Shown: piece by piece, positions 14,401-21,941 of the stretch | How the letters are laid out: each line of letters opens with the position of its first letter | Position numbering within the stretch: the first letter of the stretch is position 1 | The notes under the pieces: generated by a model | Database searches by the model: none | The model's input: only the letters and a program-made list of their open reading frames with translations | Told to the model about the DNA's origin: nothing | Program-made: the position numbers and the translations under genes | Origin: Bacteroidales bacterium H5 | Lineage (GTDB): Bacteria > Bacteroidota > Bacteroidia > Bacteroidales > Muribaculaceae | Direction of reading: 5' to 3' | NCBI GenBank assembly: GCA_001701225.1 | Contig: DAAQ01000007.1 | Coordinates: 42,828-79,654 of the forward strand | DNA length: 36,827 bases

Positions 14401-14699
14401 ATCCCGTGCAGCAGAGGGTAGAGGGAGATGCGTCCGGGGTGCTGACACTGCGTATAGAAGGGTTAAGCCCCGACACCCGCTACCGTTATGCCGTCAAGGG
14501 ATTCACTGCCGACAGGGATCTTGTGTATGCCGACGGCAGCGTAGTCACGACCTCGGGCACCTCTACGGCAATCGGTGAGGTTGAGGCTGACACCATCGAC
14601 CCCGACGACTGCTATGACCTGATGGGCCGCAAGGTCGACATCCGCCACGCACACGGCATCATCGTCGTGAGCAAAGGCCGGAAATTCTACCTGAGATAA
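11424..14699 (+). CDS. BspA-like leucine-rich-repeat surface protein
   Basis: This 1091-residue exported protein starts with MKRICQFLMCAVAACIPLGAAA, which fits a signal peptide cleaved after GAAA; a lipoprotein cleavage before Cys15 is a less likely alternative. From about residue 60 to 930 it is built of LRR_5/BspA-type repeats of roughly 23 residues (pattern C-x2-L-x2-V/I-x2-P-x5-I-x3-A-F-x-G/C). BspA-like proteins bind host or bacterial surface partners. Residues about 955-1050 resemble a fibronectin type III fold (LSPDTRYRYAVKGF). The end, CYDLMGRKVDI...GIIVVSKGRKFYLR, looks like a type IX secretion sorting tail. Base composition is more AT-rich in the middle than in neighbouring housekeeping genes. 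It has no operon partner. Ligand unknown. Confidence 0.85.
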   Translation: MKRICQFLMCAVAACIPLGAAADTSPNGVYYTVAQDGLYFEQRNEYRGGAPYLVLVDADYVEQLVIPDEVDGIPVKETARFENRVDIEAVTLGVNMRQIDFRNCKYIESFDFNGVKNVGGYLRDLPALGELTVPEGTSVDMSNLGVTKVVVEGQCGLYFAIRDCESLVDLTLPQGINYIPKFSRCTALQKVEIPESVTVIPDDAFNGCTSLENITVPPMLKIIGNNAFSGTRISTFDCPESVQLICDGAFSGTRLTEFKFPASLLTSFSAYGSAYPVEEQLFNNKATANANSIFADCYNLARLSYPTEEILLSIPPAFYQYSGLGRYLCNYDKRVELYIGDSPLTELTIPPSFKGANNALQRTTNLQRLKIADSTGAIEFAGDFAYIPTLESVEIGAGAPTFWGTFEGCENLKEVTVSPKNRTSELSYVFKGCKSLEYVEFPVVVTLRGELFEGCSSLKSVYFKKLTRIDGTATFKDCTSLEEIDFPRANVTNGYELFRGCSSLRRVNMPQLSSVGSKMFLDCISLEELNIPAATTIGSEAFKGCLSLREFDLTNVAEVEQNAFSYSGLYSLDVPEGCHFAATLIDCPDLKYLTVRNLSKGDATFQNLPNLERLEILSVAEDRRDYDYCTISRVMVGFGERKGVIKIDCDLPQLRITNAPWLKRLEINNVIKKILIHSDAVPAEVAVSNVEDYLQCSFHENSTPGGYSKSAEIDFYVGDELVRNLEIPAGSDIKPLVFAGMTFDKVTFLDGEGKTSVGEYAFAYDTRLRELEFAGGISSLGEMAFTGTGVESVTLPEDLSSIGPRLFRGCSRLRKVVFPHNLEYLPYQTVDYCPKLEQLIIPEGVTGAGYYVYSDSEGAPLSLISLPSTFKSFYSGAYPTFLNLPNDVEILCWASTPPGGNLDNFTGNTVHVPVGCKDAYLNSKIWAGATIIDDLVIDRDVKTGDSSIEIEVPVNPGISADAQVTSYEVECSIVREGAEDEPVGTYIFDGDGNPVQQRVEGDASGVLTLRIEGLSPDTRYRYAVKGFTADRDLVYADGSVVTTSGTSTAIGEVEADTIDPDDCYDLMGRKVDIRHAHGIIVVSKGRKFYLR

Positions 14700-14715
14700 T
14701 CCCTTCGCCCTGATT

Positions 14716-14751
14716 CCCGGCTCTCCGGGTCGGAAGGCCCGGAGAGCCGGG
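14716..14751. terminator. Perfect 14-bp hairpin after the LRR gene
   Basis: CCCGGCTCTCCGGG (14716-14729) pairs perfectly with CCCGGAGAGCCGGG (14738-14751) around an eight-base loop. No T-run follows, so it is either a factor-assisted terminator or the first unit of the hairpin train that follows. Confidence 0.65.
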
Positions 14752-14798
14752 GATTATTGGAAGCCACGCACAGGCATCGGACGCATGTCATTGACAGA

Positions 14799-14985
14799 GC
14801 GCCGGAGGCGCGGGGATTATCAGAAACCCCATGCGCAGCGTGGGGAGAGCGACACACGAGGCTCCGTGTGTATTGTGTCTGCAGAGGTGCCCGGACCCCC
14901 GTGCGGGGGCCCGACGGGGGTCTGTGTCATGAGACCTCGGGGCAAGCCCCGAGGCTATTAGGGCGGTGCCCCGCATCCGCGGGGC
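14799..14985. repeat. Train of GC-rich hairpins, mosaic repeat element copy 1
   Basis: Six hairpins follow each other: GCGCC-gga-GGCGC (14799-14811), CCCCATGC-gca-GCGTGGGG (14827-14845), ACACACG...CGTGTGT (14852-14871), CCCCC-GTGC-GGGGG (14896-14909), CCTCGGGGC-AA-GCCCCGAGG (14935-14954) and GCCCCGC-ATCC-GCGGGGC (14968-14985). The last three recur in the same order at 36622-36711 and in reverse at 36738-36826. No gene is seen in the 448-base gap from 14700 to 15147. Confidence 0.85.
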
Positions 14986-15074
14986 GCTTGCTATGTCGTT
15001 GGCTATGTCGCGGCGGGAATCCGGCTTACATAGGCGTGGCAGATTGTCCCAAGATGTGGTTAGGGGGTTATTTT

Positions 15075-15107
15075 TTTGCCTATGAGGGAGATTTTGCGTA
15101 ATTTCGC
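15075..15107 (+). promoter_or_regulatory. Promoter of sufCDS
   Basis: TTTG (15075-15078), exactly 20 bases, TAATTTCGC (15099-15107), one mismatch to TAnnTTTGC. The predicted start is near 15110, with a leader of about 38 bases before sufC. Confidence 0.6.
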
Positions 15108-15147
15108 GTTATAATTAAGTAGACATAAAAAAATCCTGAAAAAATAT

Positions 15148-15909
<762 letters not shown>

Positions 15910-15913
15910 CGCC

Positions 15914-17260
15914 ATGCAGGATAACGCTCTGACCCAATACATCAAGCTCTACGAGCACAACTCGGCCACGGTGGACGCCAACTCGGCCCCCGCGCTCAAC
16001 CGTCTGCGCTCCAAGGCGCTCTCGGCCCTGCAGGGCGCCAAGCTCCCCACGCGCAAGACCGAGGGATACGAGAAGACCTCGGTCGAGGAGATGTTTGCTC
16101 CCGACTACGGGGTCAACATCACGCGCGTCAATATCCCTGTCGACGTTGCGGCCTCGTTCCGTTGCGACGTGCCCAACCTGTCGACCCTCACCGCCGTCCT
16201 GGCCAACGATGCCTTCATCCCCTCGGCGGGGCTTGAGGCGCGTCTGCCCGAGGGTGTGACATTCATGTCGCTGGCCCGCGCGGCCCGCGAGATGCCCGGG
16301 CTTGTCGAGAAATATTATGGCTCGCTGGCTCCCCTCACCGACCCGTCGGTGGCCCTCAACACGCTCCTTGCCCAGGATGGTGTCTTCATCCACATCGCCA
16401 AGGGGTGCCGTCCAGAGAAGGCCCTGCAGCTTGTCGAGATATTCTCGGCTCCGGTCGAGATGGCCGCTTTCCGCCGTCTGCTCATCGTGGTCGACGATGA
16501 CGCCGAGCTGCGCCTGCTGCTGTGCGACCATACTCAGGAGCGCACCCGCCGCTATCTGGCGTCGCGTGTCATCGAGGTAGTCACCGGGCATAACGCCCGC
16601 CTGGAGATGTGTGCCGTCGAGGAGTCGTCGCCCCTCACCTCGGTCCACTCGCGCATGTTCATGGCGCTCGACGAAGGTGCCGAGGCCACGGTAAACTCCA
16701 CGACCCTCGTCTGCGGCAACACGCGCAATGAGTTTGACATCGACCTGCGCGGCCCGCATGCCTCAGTCAGCCTCACCGGCATGGCCATAGGTGACGGCCG
16801 GATGCACATAGACAACAATTCGGCAATAACCCATACGGCACCCTACTGCCATTCGGACCAGCTCTTCAAGTACGTGCTCGACGGCGAGTCGACCGGCGCG
16901 TTCGAGGGGAGCATCCTCGTGCAGCCCTCGGCTCCCTACACCGAGGCATACCAGAGCAACCGCAACATCCTCGCCTCAGACGACGCCAGGATGCACTGCA
17001 AGCCTCAGCTCATCATCTATAACGACGAGGTGAAGTGCAGCCACGGAGCCACGACGGGACAGCTCGACAACGACGCGCTGTTCTACATGCGCCAGCGCGG
17101 CATCCCCGAGCCCGAGGCACGCACGATGCTGATGCAGGCGTTCATGGTCGACGTGATAGACACCGTGCATATCCCGGGCCTCAACGAGCGTCTGCGCCAC
17201 CTCGTAGACCGCCGCTTCTCGGGCACCCTCGGCGACTGCCAGGGATGCGGGAAGGGTTAA
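15914..17260 (+). CDS. sufD: Fe-S cluster assembly protein SufD
   Basis: SufD forms the SufBC2D scaffold and helps iron entry. The 448-residue protein has the SufD pattern rather than that of SufB: a helical N-terminus with LPTRKTEGYEKTSVEEMF, a central beta-helix, then the family end ILVQPSAPYTEAYQSNRNIL, KCSHGATTGQLDNDALFYMRQRGI and PEARTMLMQAFMVDVI. It ends with an unusual DCQGCGKG tail containing two cysteines. The stop codon lies inside the first unit of a GGGTTAA heptad array. The sufS start is 88 bases downstream. Confidence 0.95.
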   Translation: MQDNALTQYIKLYEHNSATVDANSAPALNRLRSKALSALQGAKLPTRKTEGYEKTSVEEMFAPDYGVNITRVNIPVDVAASFRCDVPNLSTLTAVLANDAFIPSAGLEARLPEGVTFMSLARAAREMPGLVEKYYGSLAPLTDPSVALNTLLAQDGVFIHIAKGCRPEKALQLVEIFSAPVEMAAFRRLLIVVDDDAELRLLLCDHTQERTRRYLASRVIEVVTGHNARLEMCAVEESSPLTSVHSRMFMALDEGAEATVNSTTLVCGNTRNEFDIDLRGPHASVSLTGMAIGDGRMHIDNNSAITHTAPYCHSDQLFKYVLDGESTGAFEGSILVQPSAPYTEAYQSNRNILASDDARMHCKPQLIIYNDEVKCSHGATTGQLDNDALFYMRQRGIPEPEARTMLMQAFMVDVIDTVHIPGLNERLRHLVDRRFSGTLGDCQGCGKG

Positions 17261-17309
17261 GGGTTAAGGGTTAAAGGTTAAGGGTTAAGGGTTAAAGGTT
17301 AAGGGTTAT
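17254..17309. repeat. Heptad array GGGTTAA x8 overlapping the sufD stop
   Basis: Eight 7-base units run in register: GGGTTAA three times, AGGTTAA, GGGTTAA twice, AGGTTAA, GGGTTAT. The first unit supplies the last codon base pattern and the TAA stop of sufD. Related arrays are at 580, 7480 and 36040-36164. Confidence 0.95.
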
Positions 17310-17348
17310 GGGGTTATGTTTTTTGTTTTTTGATTTAGATTTATAAAA

Positions 17349-18566
17349 ATGGACGTTGAATATATCCGCTCGCTGTTCCCGATTCTTGACAGGCAGCTTT
17401 ATGGACGGCCTATGGTCTACCTCGACAATACGGCTACGTCGCAGACTCCTCGCGAGGTGGTGGATGCCATCGTGAGGGACTATACGACGACCAAGGCCAA
17501 TGTACACAGGGGCGTGCATACACTCTCGCAGGAGGCCACCGAGCTTCAGGAGGCTGCACGCGAGCGTGTGAGGGGGTATCTCAATGCCGCCTCGACCGAG
17601 GAGATAATCTTCACACGCGGCACCACCGAGGCGCTGAACCTTGTGGCGTCGTCGTTTGGCGGCACGGTGCTTCATCGCGACGACGAGCTCATACTCACCG
17701 TCATGGAGCATCATGCCAATATCGTGCCCTGGCAGCTGGTGCAGAATCTGATAGGGTTCAGGATACGTGTGGTGCCCATCGACGCCGAGGGGCGCCTCGA
17801 CCTCGATGTCTACCGCTCGCTGTTCAACGACCGCACGCGTCTCGTGTCAGTGTGCCACGCCTCTAATGTGCTCGGCACGGTCAATCCTGTCAAGGAGATG
17901 ATTGCCGAGGCGCACTCGCACGGGGTTCCCGTGGTGATAGACGGCGCACAGGCGTCACCTCATCAGCATATTGATGTGCGTGACCTCGACGCCGATTTCT
18001 ATGCCTTCTCGGCCCACAAGATGTATGGCCCCACGGGCGTGGGCGTGCTGTATGGCAAGAAGGAGCATCTCGAGAAGATGCCTCCATATCAGGGTGGAGG
18101 CGAGATGATAGAGAATGTATCGTTCGAGGGGACGACATTCGCGGCGCTGCCGTACAAGTTCGAGGCCGGGACACCCGATTTCATCGGCATCGCGGCCATG
18201 AACAAGGCGATTGACTTTATGGAGAGGATAGGGATTGACAACATCGCCGCGCATGAGCACGAACTGCTCGAATATACCACGCGGCGTATGCTTGCCGAGG
18301 TGCCGGGCATACGCATCTTCGGCACCGCGCCCGGCAAGTGTGCCATAATATCGTTCCTGATAGGGTCGGCCCACCACTATGACACCGGTATGCTACTCGA
18401 CAAGCTGGGCATAGAGGTGCGCACAGGCCACCATTGCGCCCAGCCGCTGATGCGCGCCCTCGGTGTGGAGGGTGTGGTGCGGGCCTCGTTTGCGGTCTAT
18501 AACACCCGTGAGGAAGCCGACAGGTTTATAGAAGCCCTGAAGAAAGTAGCGGCTATTCTGGGGTAA
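17349..18566 (+). CDS. sufS: Cysteine desulfurase SufS
   Basis: SufS is the PLP-dependent cysteine desulfurase that supplies sulfur to the SUF scaffold. The 405-residue protein has DNTATSQTPREVVDAI near the start and FTRGTTEALNLVA. The PLP lysine lies in AFSAHKMYGPTGVGVLYGK, and RTGHHCAQPLMRALG contains the catalytic cysteine. It is a group II (SufS/CsdA) enzyme by length and motif. No SufE or SufU partner is in the window. The gene lies after the heptad array and shares direction with sufC and sufD; it meets yraN convergently with a gap of only 12 bases. Confidence 0.96.
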   Translation: MDVEYIRSLFPILDRQLYGRPMVYLDNTATSQTPREVVDAIVRDYTTTKANVHRGVHTLSQEATELQEAARERVRGYLNAASTEEIIFTRGTTEALNLVASSFGGTVLHRDDELILTVMEHHANIVPWQLVQNLIGFRIRVVPIDAEGRLDLDVYRSLFNDRTRLVSVCHASNVLGTVNPVKEMIAEAHSHGVPVVIDGAQASPHQHIDVRDLDADFYAFSAHKMYGPTGVGVLYGKKEHLEKMPPYQGGGEMIENVSFEGTTFAALPYKFEAGTPDFIGIAAMNKAIDFMERIGIDNIAAHEHELLEYTTRRMLAEVPGIRIFGTAPGKCAIISFLIGSAHHYDTGMLLDKLGIEVRTGHHCAQPLMRALGVEGVVRASFAVYNTREEADRFIEALKKVAAILG

Positions 18567-18578
18567 ATTAACTATAAA

Positions 18579-18941
18579 TCACATCCTCCCCGGGAAGAAT
18601 GCGTCGGGGATATGCTCTATGGTATAGTCGCCGGGGATGCCGGTGACAATGATTATGTCAAACTGCGGTTGCAGGGGGATGGCATAGTCGCGCATATATG
18701 CGTCGGCTGCCCTGACCATGCGGGCGCGTTTGCGGCGGTCTACGGCCTCTGTCGGGTCGATGAATGCCGTGCGCCGTGTCTTGACCTCGACAAAGCAGAT
18801 GATGTCGTCGCGCGTGGCGATGAAATCTATCTCCACGCCTCCATAGCGTGTGTTCTCGCCCGCGATGGCATAGCCCCGGGCCAGCAGATGCTCGCGGGCC
18901 ATCTGCTCGCCCCAGGCGCCAAGCTCGTTATGGTCGGCCAT
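18579..18941 (-). CDS. YraN family (UPF0102) endonuclease-like protein
   Basis: This 120-residue protein has a PD-(D/E)xK nuclease-like fold. It begins with ELGAWGEQMAREHLLARGYAI, followed by the core GGVEIDFIA and CFVEVKTRR, which hold the acidic residues and lysine of the motif, then TEAVDRRKRARMVRAADAYM. The function in cells is not established. The start overlaps the end of obgE by 14 bases, so the two are probably co-translated. Confidence 0.92.
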   Translation of the reverse strand: MADHNELGAWGEQMAREHLLARGYAIAGENTRYGGVEIDFIATRDDIICFVEVKTRRTAFIDPTEAVDRRKRARMVRAADAYMRDYAIPLQPQFDIIIVTGIPGDYTIEHIPDAFFPGRM

Positions 18942-20148
18942 CGGGATCGGTGTCCTCGTCGTCGCCGTTCACGCCGTATTCCCAGTCGAGGTCGCCGGAC
19001 TCGCCGTCGGCATCGTCCCAGTCCTCCTCGTCATAGTATTCGTCGTCATCCTCGGGTGCGGGGACGTTCTCGAATATGAACTCGTCCTCCTCGCGCACGC
19101 GATGGTGGCCGTCGAGCGGGCGGTGTGTGATTGGGCTGACCTCAATGCGGTTGCGCTCGTCGGTAATCTCGGCCCACAGCATATCCTTGAGCTCGGAGAT
19201 GCCCTGGCCTGTCACAGCCGAGATGAACACATGGGGTATCCCCTCGGGGAGGGTGGGGGTTATCTCCTCCTTGAGCTCGTCGTCGAGCATATCGCTCTTC
19301 GATATGGCCAGCACGCGGGGCTTGTCGGCAAGCTGGGGGTTGAATTTCTCAAGCTCGGCCGCAAGTATCTCATATTGCTCCTTGATGTCGTCGGCGTCTG
19401 CCGGAACCATGAACAGCAGCACGGCGTTGCGCTCGATATGGCGCAGGAAACGGAGTCCGAGTCCCTTGCCCTCGCTGGCGCCCTCGATGATGCCGGGGAT
19501 GTCGGCCATGACGAACGAGCGTCCCGAGCGGTACTCGACGATGCCGAGCTGCGGCTCCATGGTCGTGAAGGGGTAGTCGGCAATCTTGGGGCGTGCCGCC
19601 GAGATGGCCGAGAGCAGTGTCGACTTGCCCGCGTTGGGGAATCCGACCAGACCCACGTCGGCAAGCAGCTTCAGCTCCATGATGATGCTCTTCTCGATGG
19701 CGGGCTCGCCCGGCTGGGCATAGCGCGGGGTGCGGTTGGTGGCGCTCTTGAAATGCCAGTTGCCCAGGCCGCCGCGTCCTCCGCGCAGCAGCTTCACCTC
19801 CTCGCCGTCTTCGGTCACCTCGCAGAGGAACTCGCCGGTGTCGGCGTCAAAGACCACGGTGCCGCAGGGCACGTCGACGATGACATCCTCGCCGTCCTTG
19901 CCGAACGAGCGTCCGCCGGAGCCGCTCTGGCCGTTTCCGGCAAAGATGTGGCGCCTGTAGCGCAGCGGGAGCAGTGTCCACATGTGCTGGTTGCCACGGA
20001 GTATTATGTGGCCTCCGCGCCCTCCGTCGCCCCCGTCGGGGCCACCCTTGGGCACATATTTGGCGCGGTGGAAATGACGCGAGCCCGCGCCACCCTTGCC
20101 CGAGCGGCAAAGCACTTTAACGTAGTCTATGAAATTGGAGTCTGCCAT
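18928..20148 (-). CDS. obgE: GTPase Obg/CgtA
   Basis: This essential GTPase acts in large ribosomal subunit assembly. The 406-residue protein has the glycine-rich Obg fold (SGKGGAGSRHFHRAKYVPKGG, DGGRGGHIILR). Its G domain has G1 GFPNAGKSTLL (about 168-178), PFTTMEPQLGIV, DIPGIIEGASEGKGLG, G4 SKSD and SAV at G5. The C-terminal tail from about residue 345 is very acidic (runs of D and E), common in Bacteroidetes. No promoter element is evident. A 62-base gap with a TATAAGTCC palindrome separates it from the gene upstream. Confidence 0.96.
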   Translation of the reverse strand: MADSNFIDYVKVLCRSGKGGAGSRHFHRAKYVPKGGPDGGDGGRGGHIILRGNQHMWTLLPLRYRRHIFAGNGQSGSGGRSFGKDGEDVIVDVPCGTVVFDADTGEFLCEVTEDGEEVKLLRGGRGGLGNWHFKSATNRTPRYAQPGEPAIEKSIIMELKLLADVGLVGFPNAGKSTLLSAISAARPKIADYPFTTMEPQLGIVEYRSGRSFVMADIPGIIEGASEGKGLGLRFLRHIERNAVLLFMVPADADDIKEQYEILAAELEKFNPQLADKPRVLAISKSDMLDDELKEEITPTLPEGIPHVFISAVTGQGISELKDMLWAEITDERNRIEVSPITHRPLDGHHRVREEDEFIFENVPAPEDDDEYYDEEDWDDADGESGDLDWEYGVNGDDEDTDPDGRP

Positions 20149-20167
20149 GATGGTAGCGTATTTTTTA

Positions 20168-20205
20168 TATAAGTCCTATATGTTATAAGCCTTGTCGGAC
20201 TTATA
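20168..20205. repeat. TATAAGTCC/GGACTTATA inverted repeat
   Basis: TATAAGTCC (20168-20176) and GGACTTATA (20197-20205) form a 9-bp stem in the gap between the nucleotidyltransferase gene and obgE. It may act as a weak terminator or be one of the intergenic palindromes of this genome. Confidence 0.6.
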
Positions 20206-20209
20206 AAGT

Positions 20210-21262
20210 TTATTCTTTCGAGAAATTCATCAGCTCGCAGGCGTGTGCGTAGTCGGCGGGCGAGCCTATGTCTATCCACAGCCCCGAGATGAGGTAGTAG
20301 CTCACCCTCCGGCCTTCGGCGATGGCCTGTTCGATGAAATCGGTGGCGTCCGTGCGTCCCGTGGGTGGAAGGGCGCGCAGCAGCCTGTTTGATATGATGT
20401 ATATGCCCGCGTTGGCATAGTAGGAGTATGATGGTTTCTCCTCGAGTCCCTTGACCACGGTGCCATCGGTAGTGAGGATGGCAAACGGCACGGAGACGTT
20501 ATAGGGTATTGCCGCGATGGTGATGTCGGCATCCTCGCGGATATGGTGCAGATATAGCTCCTCGAACGACACGGTCGTGAGCAGGTCGGCGTTCATCACC
20601 AGTGTATCACCCTCGGCGGGTATGTCGCAGAGGGCCGCAGAGCCTATGGTGCCCATCGGCTCGGTCTCGCGCACGGTGCGCACACGCGGCTCCGACCCGG
20701 CGAAATGCGCCTCAAGCTTCTCAGCCATGTAGTTTACCGTCACGCTCACGTCGCGCACGCCCATGCGGTGCAGCGCGTGTATGTTGTGGTCGATGATGGC
20801 CCTGTCACCTACGGGGAGCAGCGGCTTTGGGGTGGTGAGGGTGAGAGGACGCAGGCGCTCACCTTTGCCTCCGGCCATGAGGATGGCCCCGAGGGGGAGG
20901 CGGTTGGGTGTCTCGGCGGTGTCGATGATGTCCGTGAGGCGTCCGTCGGGGTCGGTGACCGGGATGAGGCGGATGCCGTGCAGGCGCATCGAGCGGATGG
21001 CGGCCACATTGTCCTCGCCGCGCCCGACATGGCCGAACGAGGTGTGCATGGCCTCGCTGACGGGTGCCGTCAGGGGCACTCCGCGCAGCATGGCGCGGCG
21101 CAGGTCGCCGTCGGTGACGGTGCCCCGCACCACCATATTGTCGTCTACGGCCACAAGGGTCATCGAGGTCCCCGAGGGGAGCGAGTTGAGCTTGCCGAGT
21201 GCGCCGAGCAGCGACATGCCGCAGGGCACGGCGTGGAGTTCGAGACGTTTCTTGCTATCCAT
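20210..21262 (-). CDS. CBS-domain sugar-1-phosphate nucleotidyltransferase, PtmE-like
   Basis: The 350-residue protein has two CBS repeats at about 15-120 (TLVAVDDNMVVRGTVTDGDLRRAM, then IRLIPVTDPDGRLTDIID). A nucleotidyltransferase domain follows: ILMAGGKGERLRPLTLTTPKPLLPVGDRAI at about 127-156, then TLVMNADLLTTVSFEEL and GLEEKPSYSYYANAGIYI. This architecture matches PtmE, the GDP-glucosamine-type enzyme of the Campylobacter legionaminic acid route. The start overlaps the end of the CMP-sugar synthetase gene by eight bases, supporting a shared pathway. Exact nucleotide and sugar specificity cannot be read from the sequence. Confidence 0.82.
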   Translation of the reverse strand: MDSKKRLELHAVPCGMSLLGALGKLNSLPSGTSMTLVAVDDNMVVRGTVTDGDLRRAMLRGVPLTAPVSEAMHTSFGHVGRGEDNVAAIRSMRLHGIRLIPVTDPDGRLTDIIDTAETPNRLPLGAILMAGGKGERLRPLTLTTPKPLLPVGDRAIIDHNIHALHRMGVRDVSVTVNYMAEKLEAHFAGSEPRVRTVRETEPMGTIGSAALCDIPAEGDTLVMNADLLTTVSFEELYLHHIREDADITIAAIPYNVSVPFAILTTDGTVVKGLEEKPSYSYYANAGIYIISNRLLRALPPTGRTDATDFIEQAIAEGRRVSYYLISGLWIDIGSPADYAHACELMNFSKE

Positions 21263-21941
21263 TGCGCATGAGTGTTTCGGCTATGGTCCAGTCGAGGGGT
21301 GTGTCGAGGTCGACACTCCTTGAGGCCTCCATCTCGACGGGAATCCTGTGTGCGAAGGCCCCGAGGGGCATGGCGCGCAGCGAGGCCGGGTTGATGACAT
21401 AGACGGCTCCGTTCATCTGCCACGCCGGAGGTGCGTCCTGACGCCGCGTGATGAGGCCGTCACCCTTCGAGACGTGCAGATACCCCTCGGGGGTTGTCTC
21501 GAAGCAGTCGTAATAGGGGTTGCACGATGCCGGGCGCACTGTCACGGCCATGTCGCATCCGGGGGTGTAGGCCGCCAGCGTGCGCTCGACATCCTCGCGT
21601 GTGCGCAGGGGTGACGTGGGCTGCAACAGCACCACGCAGTCATATCCTATCCCCTCGCGGTCGGCCCAGTCCATGACGTCGAGCATCACCTCGCGCGAGC
21701 CCACATTATCGGCTCCGAGCGACGCGGGGCGCATGTACGGAACCTCGAGGCCCGAATGTGTGCGGGCCACCCCGGCAATCTCCGGGTCGTCGGTCGACAG
21801 GATAATCCGGCTGTCGGGGGCTATGGCGCGCGCAGCCTCGATGGAGTAGTGTATCAGCGGATGGCCGCACATCTCACGGATATTCTTGCGGGGAATCCCC
21901 TTGCTGCCTCCGCGGGCCGGTATGATGACGAGAGGGGTCAT
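21255..21941 (-). CDS. CMP-nonulosonic acid synthetase (LegF/NeuA type)
   Basis: This enzyme activates a nonulosonic (sialic-like) acid with CTP. The 228-residue protein has the family N-terminus VIIPARGGSKGIPRKNI, then STDDPEIA, the LLQPTSPLRTREDVERTL block and YVINPASLRAM; Mg-binding aspartates follow (SVDLDTPLDW). Overlaps of 4 and 8 bases with both neighbours indicate translational coupling. With a PtmE-like gene after it, legionaminic acid is more likely than sialic acid as product, but this is inference. The nonulosonic acid synthase (NeuB/LegI) is not in the window. Confidence 0.88.
   Translation of the reverse strand: MTPLVIIPARGGSKGIPRKNIREMCGHPLIHYSIEAARAIAPDSRIILSTDDPEIAGVARTHSGLEVPYMRPASLGADNVGSREVMLDVMDWADREGIGYDCVVLLQPTSPLRTREDVERTLAAYTPGCDMAVTVRPASCNPYYDCFETTPEGYLHVSKGDGLITRRQDAPPAWQMNGAVYVINPASLRAMPLGAFAHRIPVEMEASRSVDLDTPLDWTIAETLMRNG

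Noticed and set aside
14716..14985. Insertion sequence ends or transposase remnant
   Set aside because: No transposase-like frame or target duplication is visible; the structure is a series of independent short hairpins.
17254..17309. Heptad array as a possible CRISPR array
   Set aside because: Units are seven bases without spacers; this is a tandem microsatellite, not repeat-spacer architecture. No cas genes are present.
18928..20172. Long open frames on the plus strand opposite obgE
   Set aside because: These are GC-driven shadows. The minus strand carries the Obg glycine-rich fold and G motifs.
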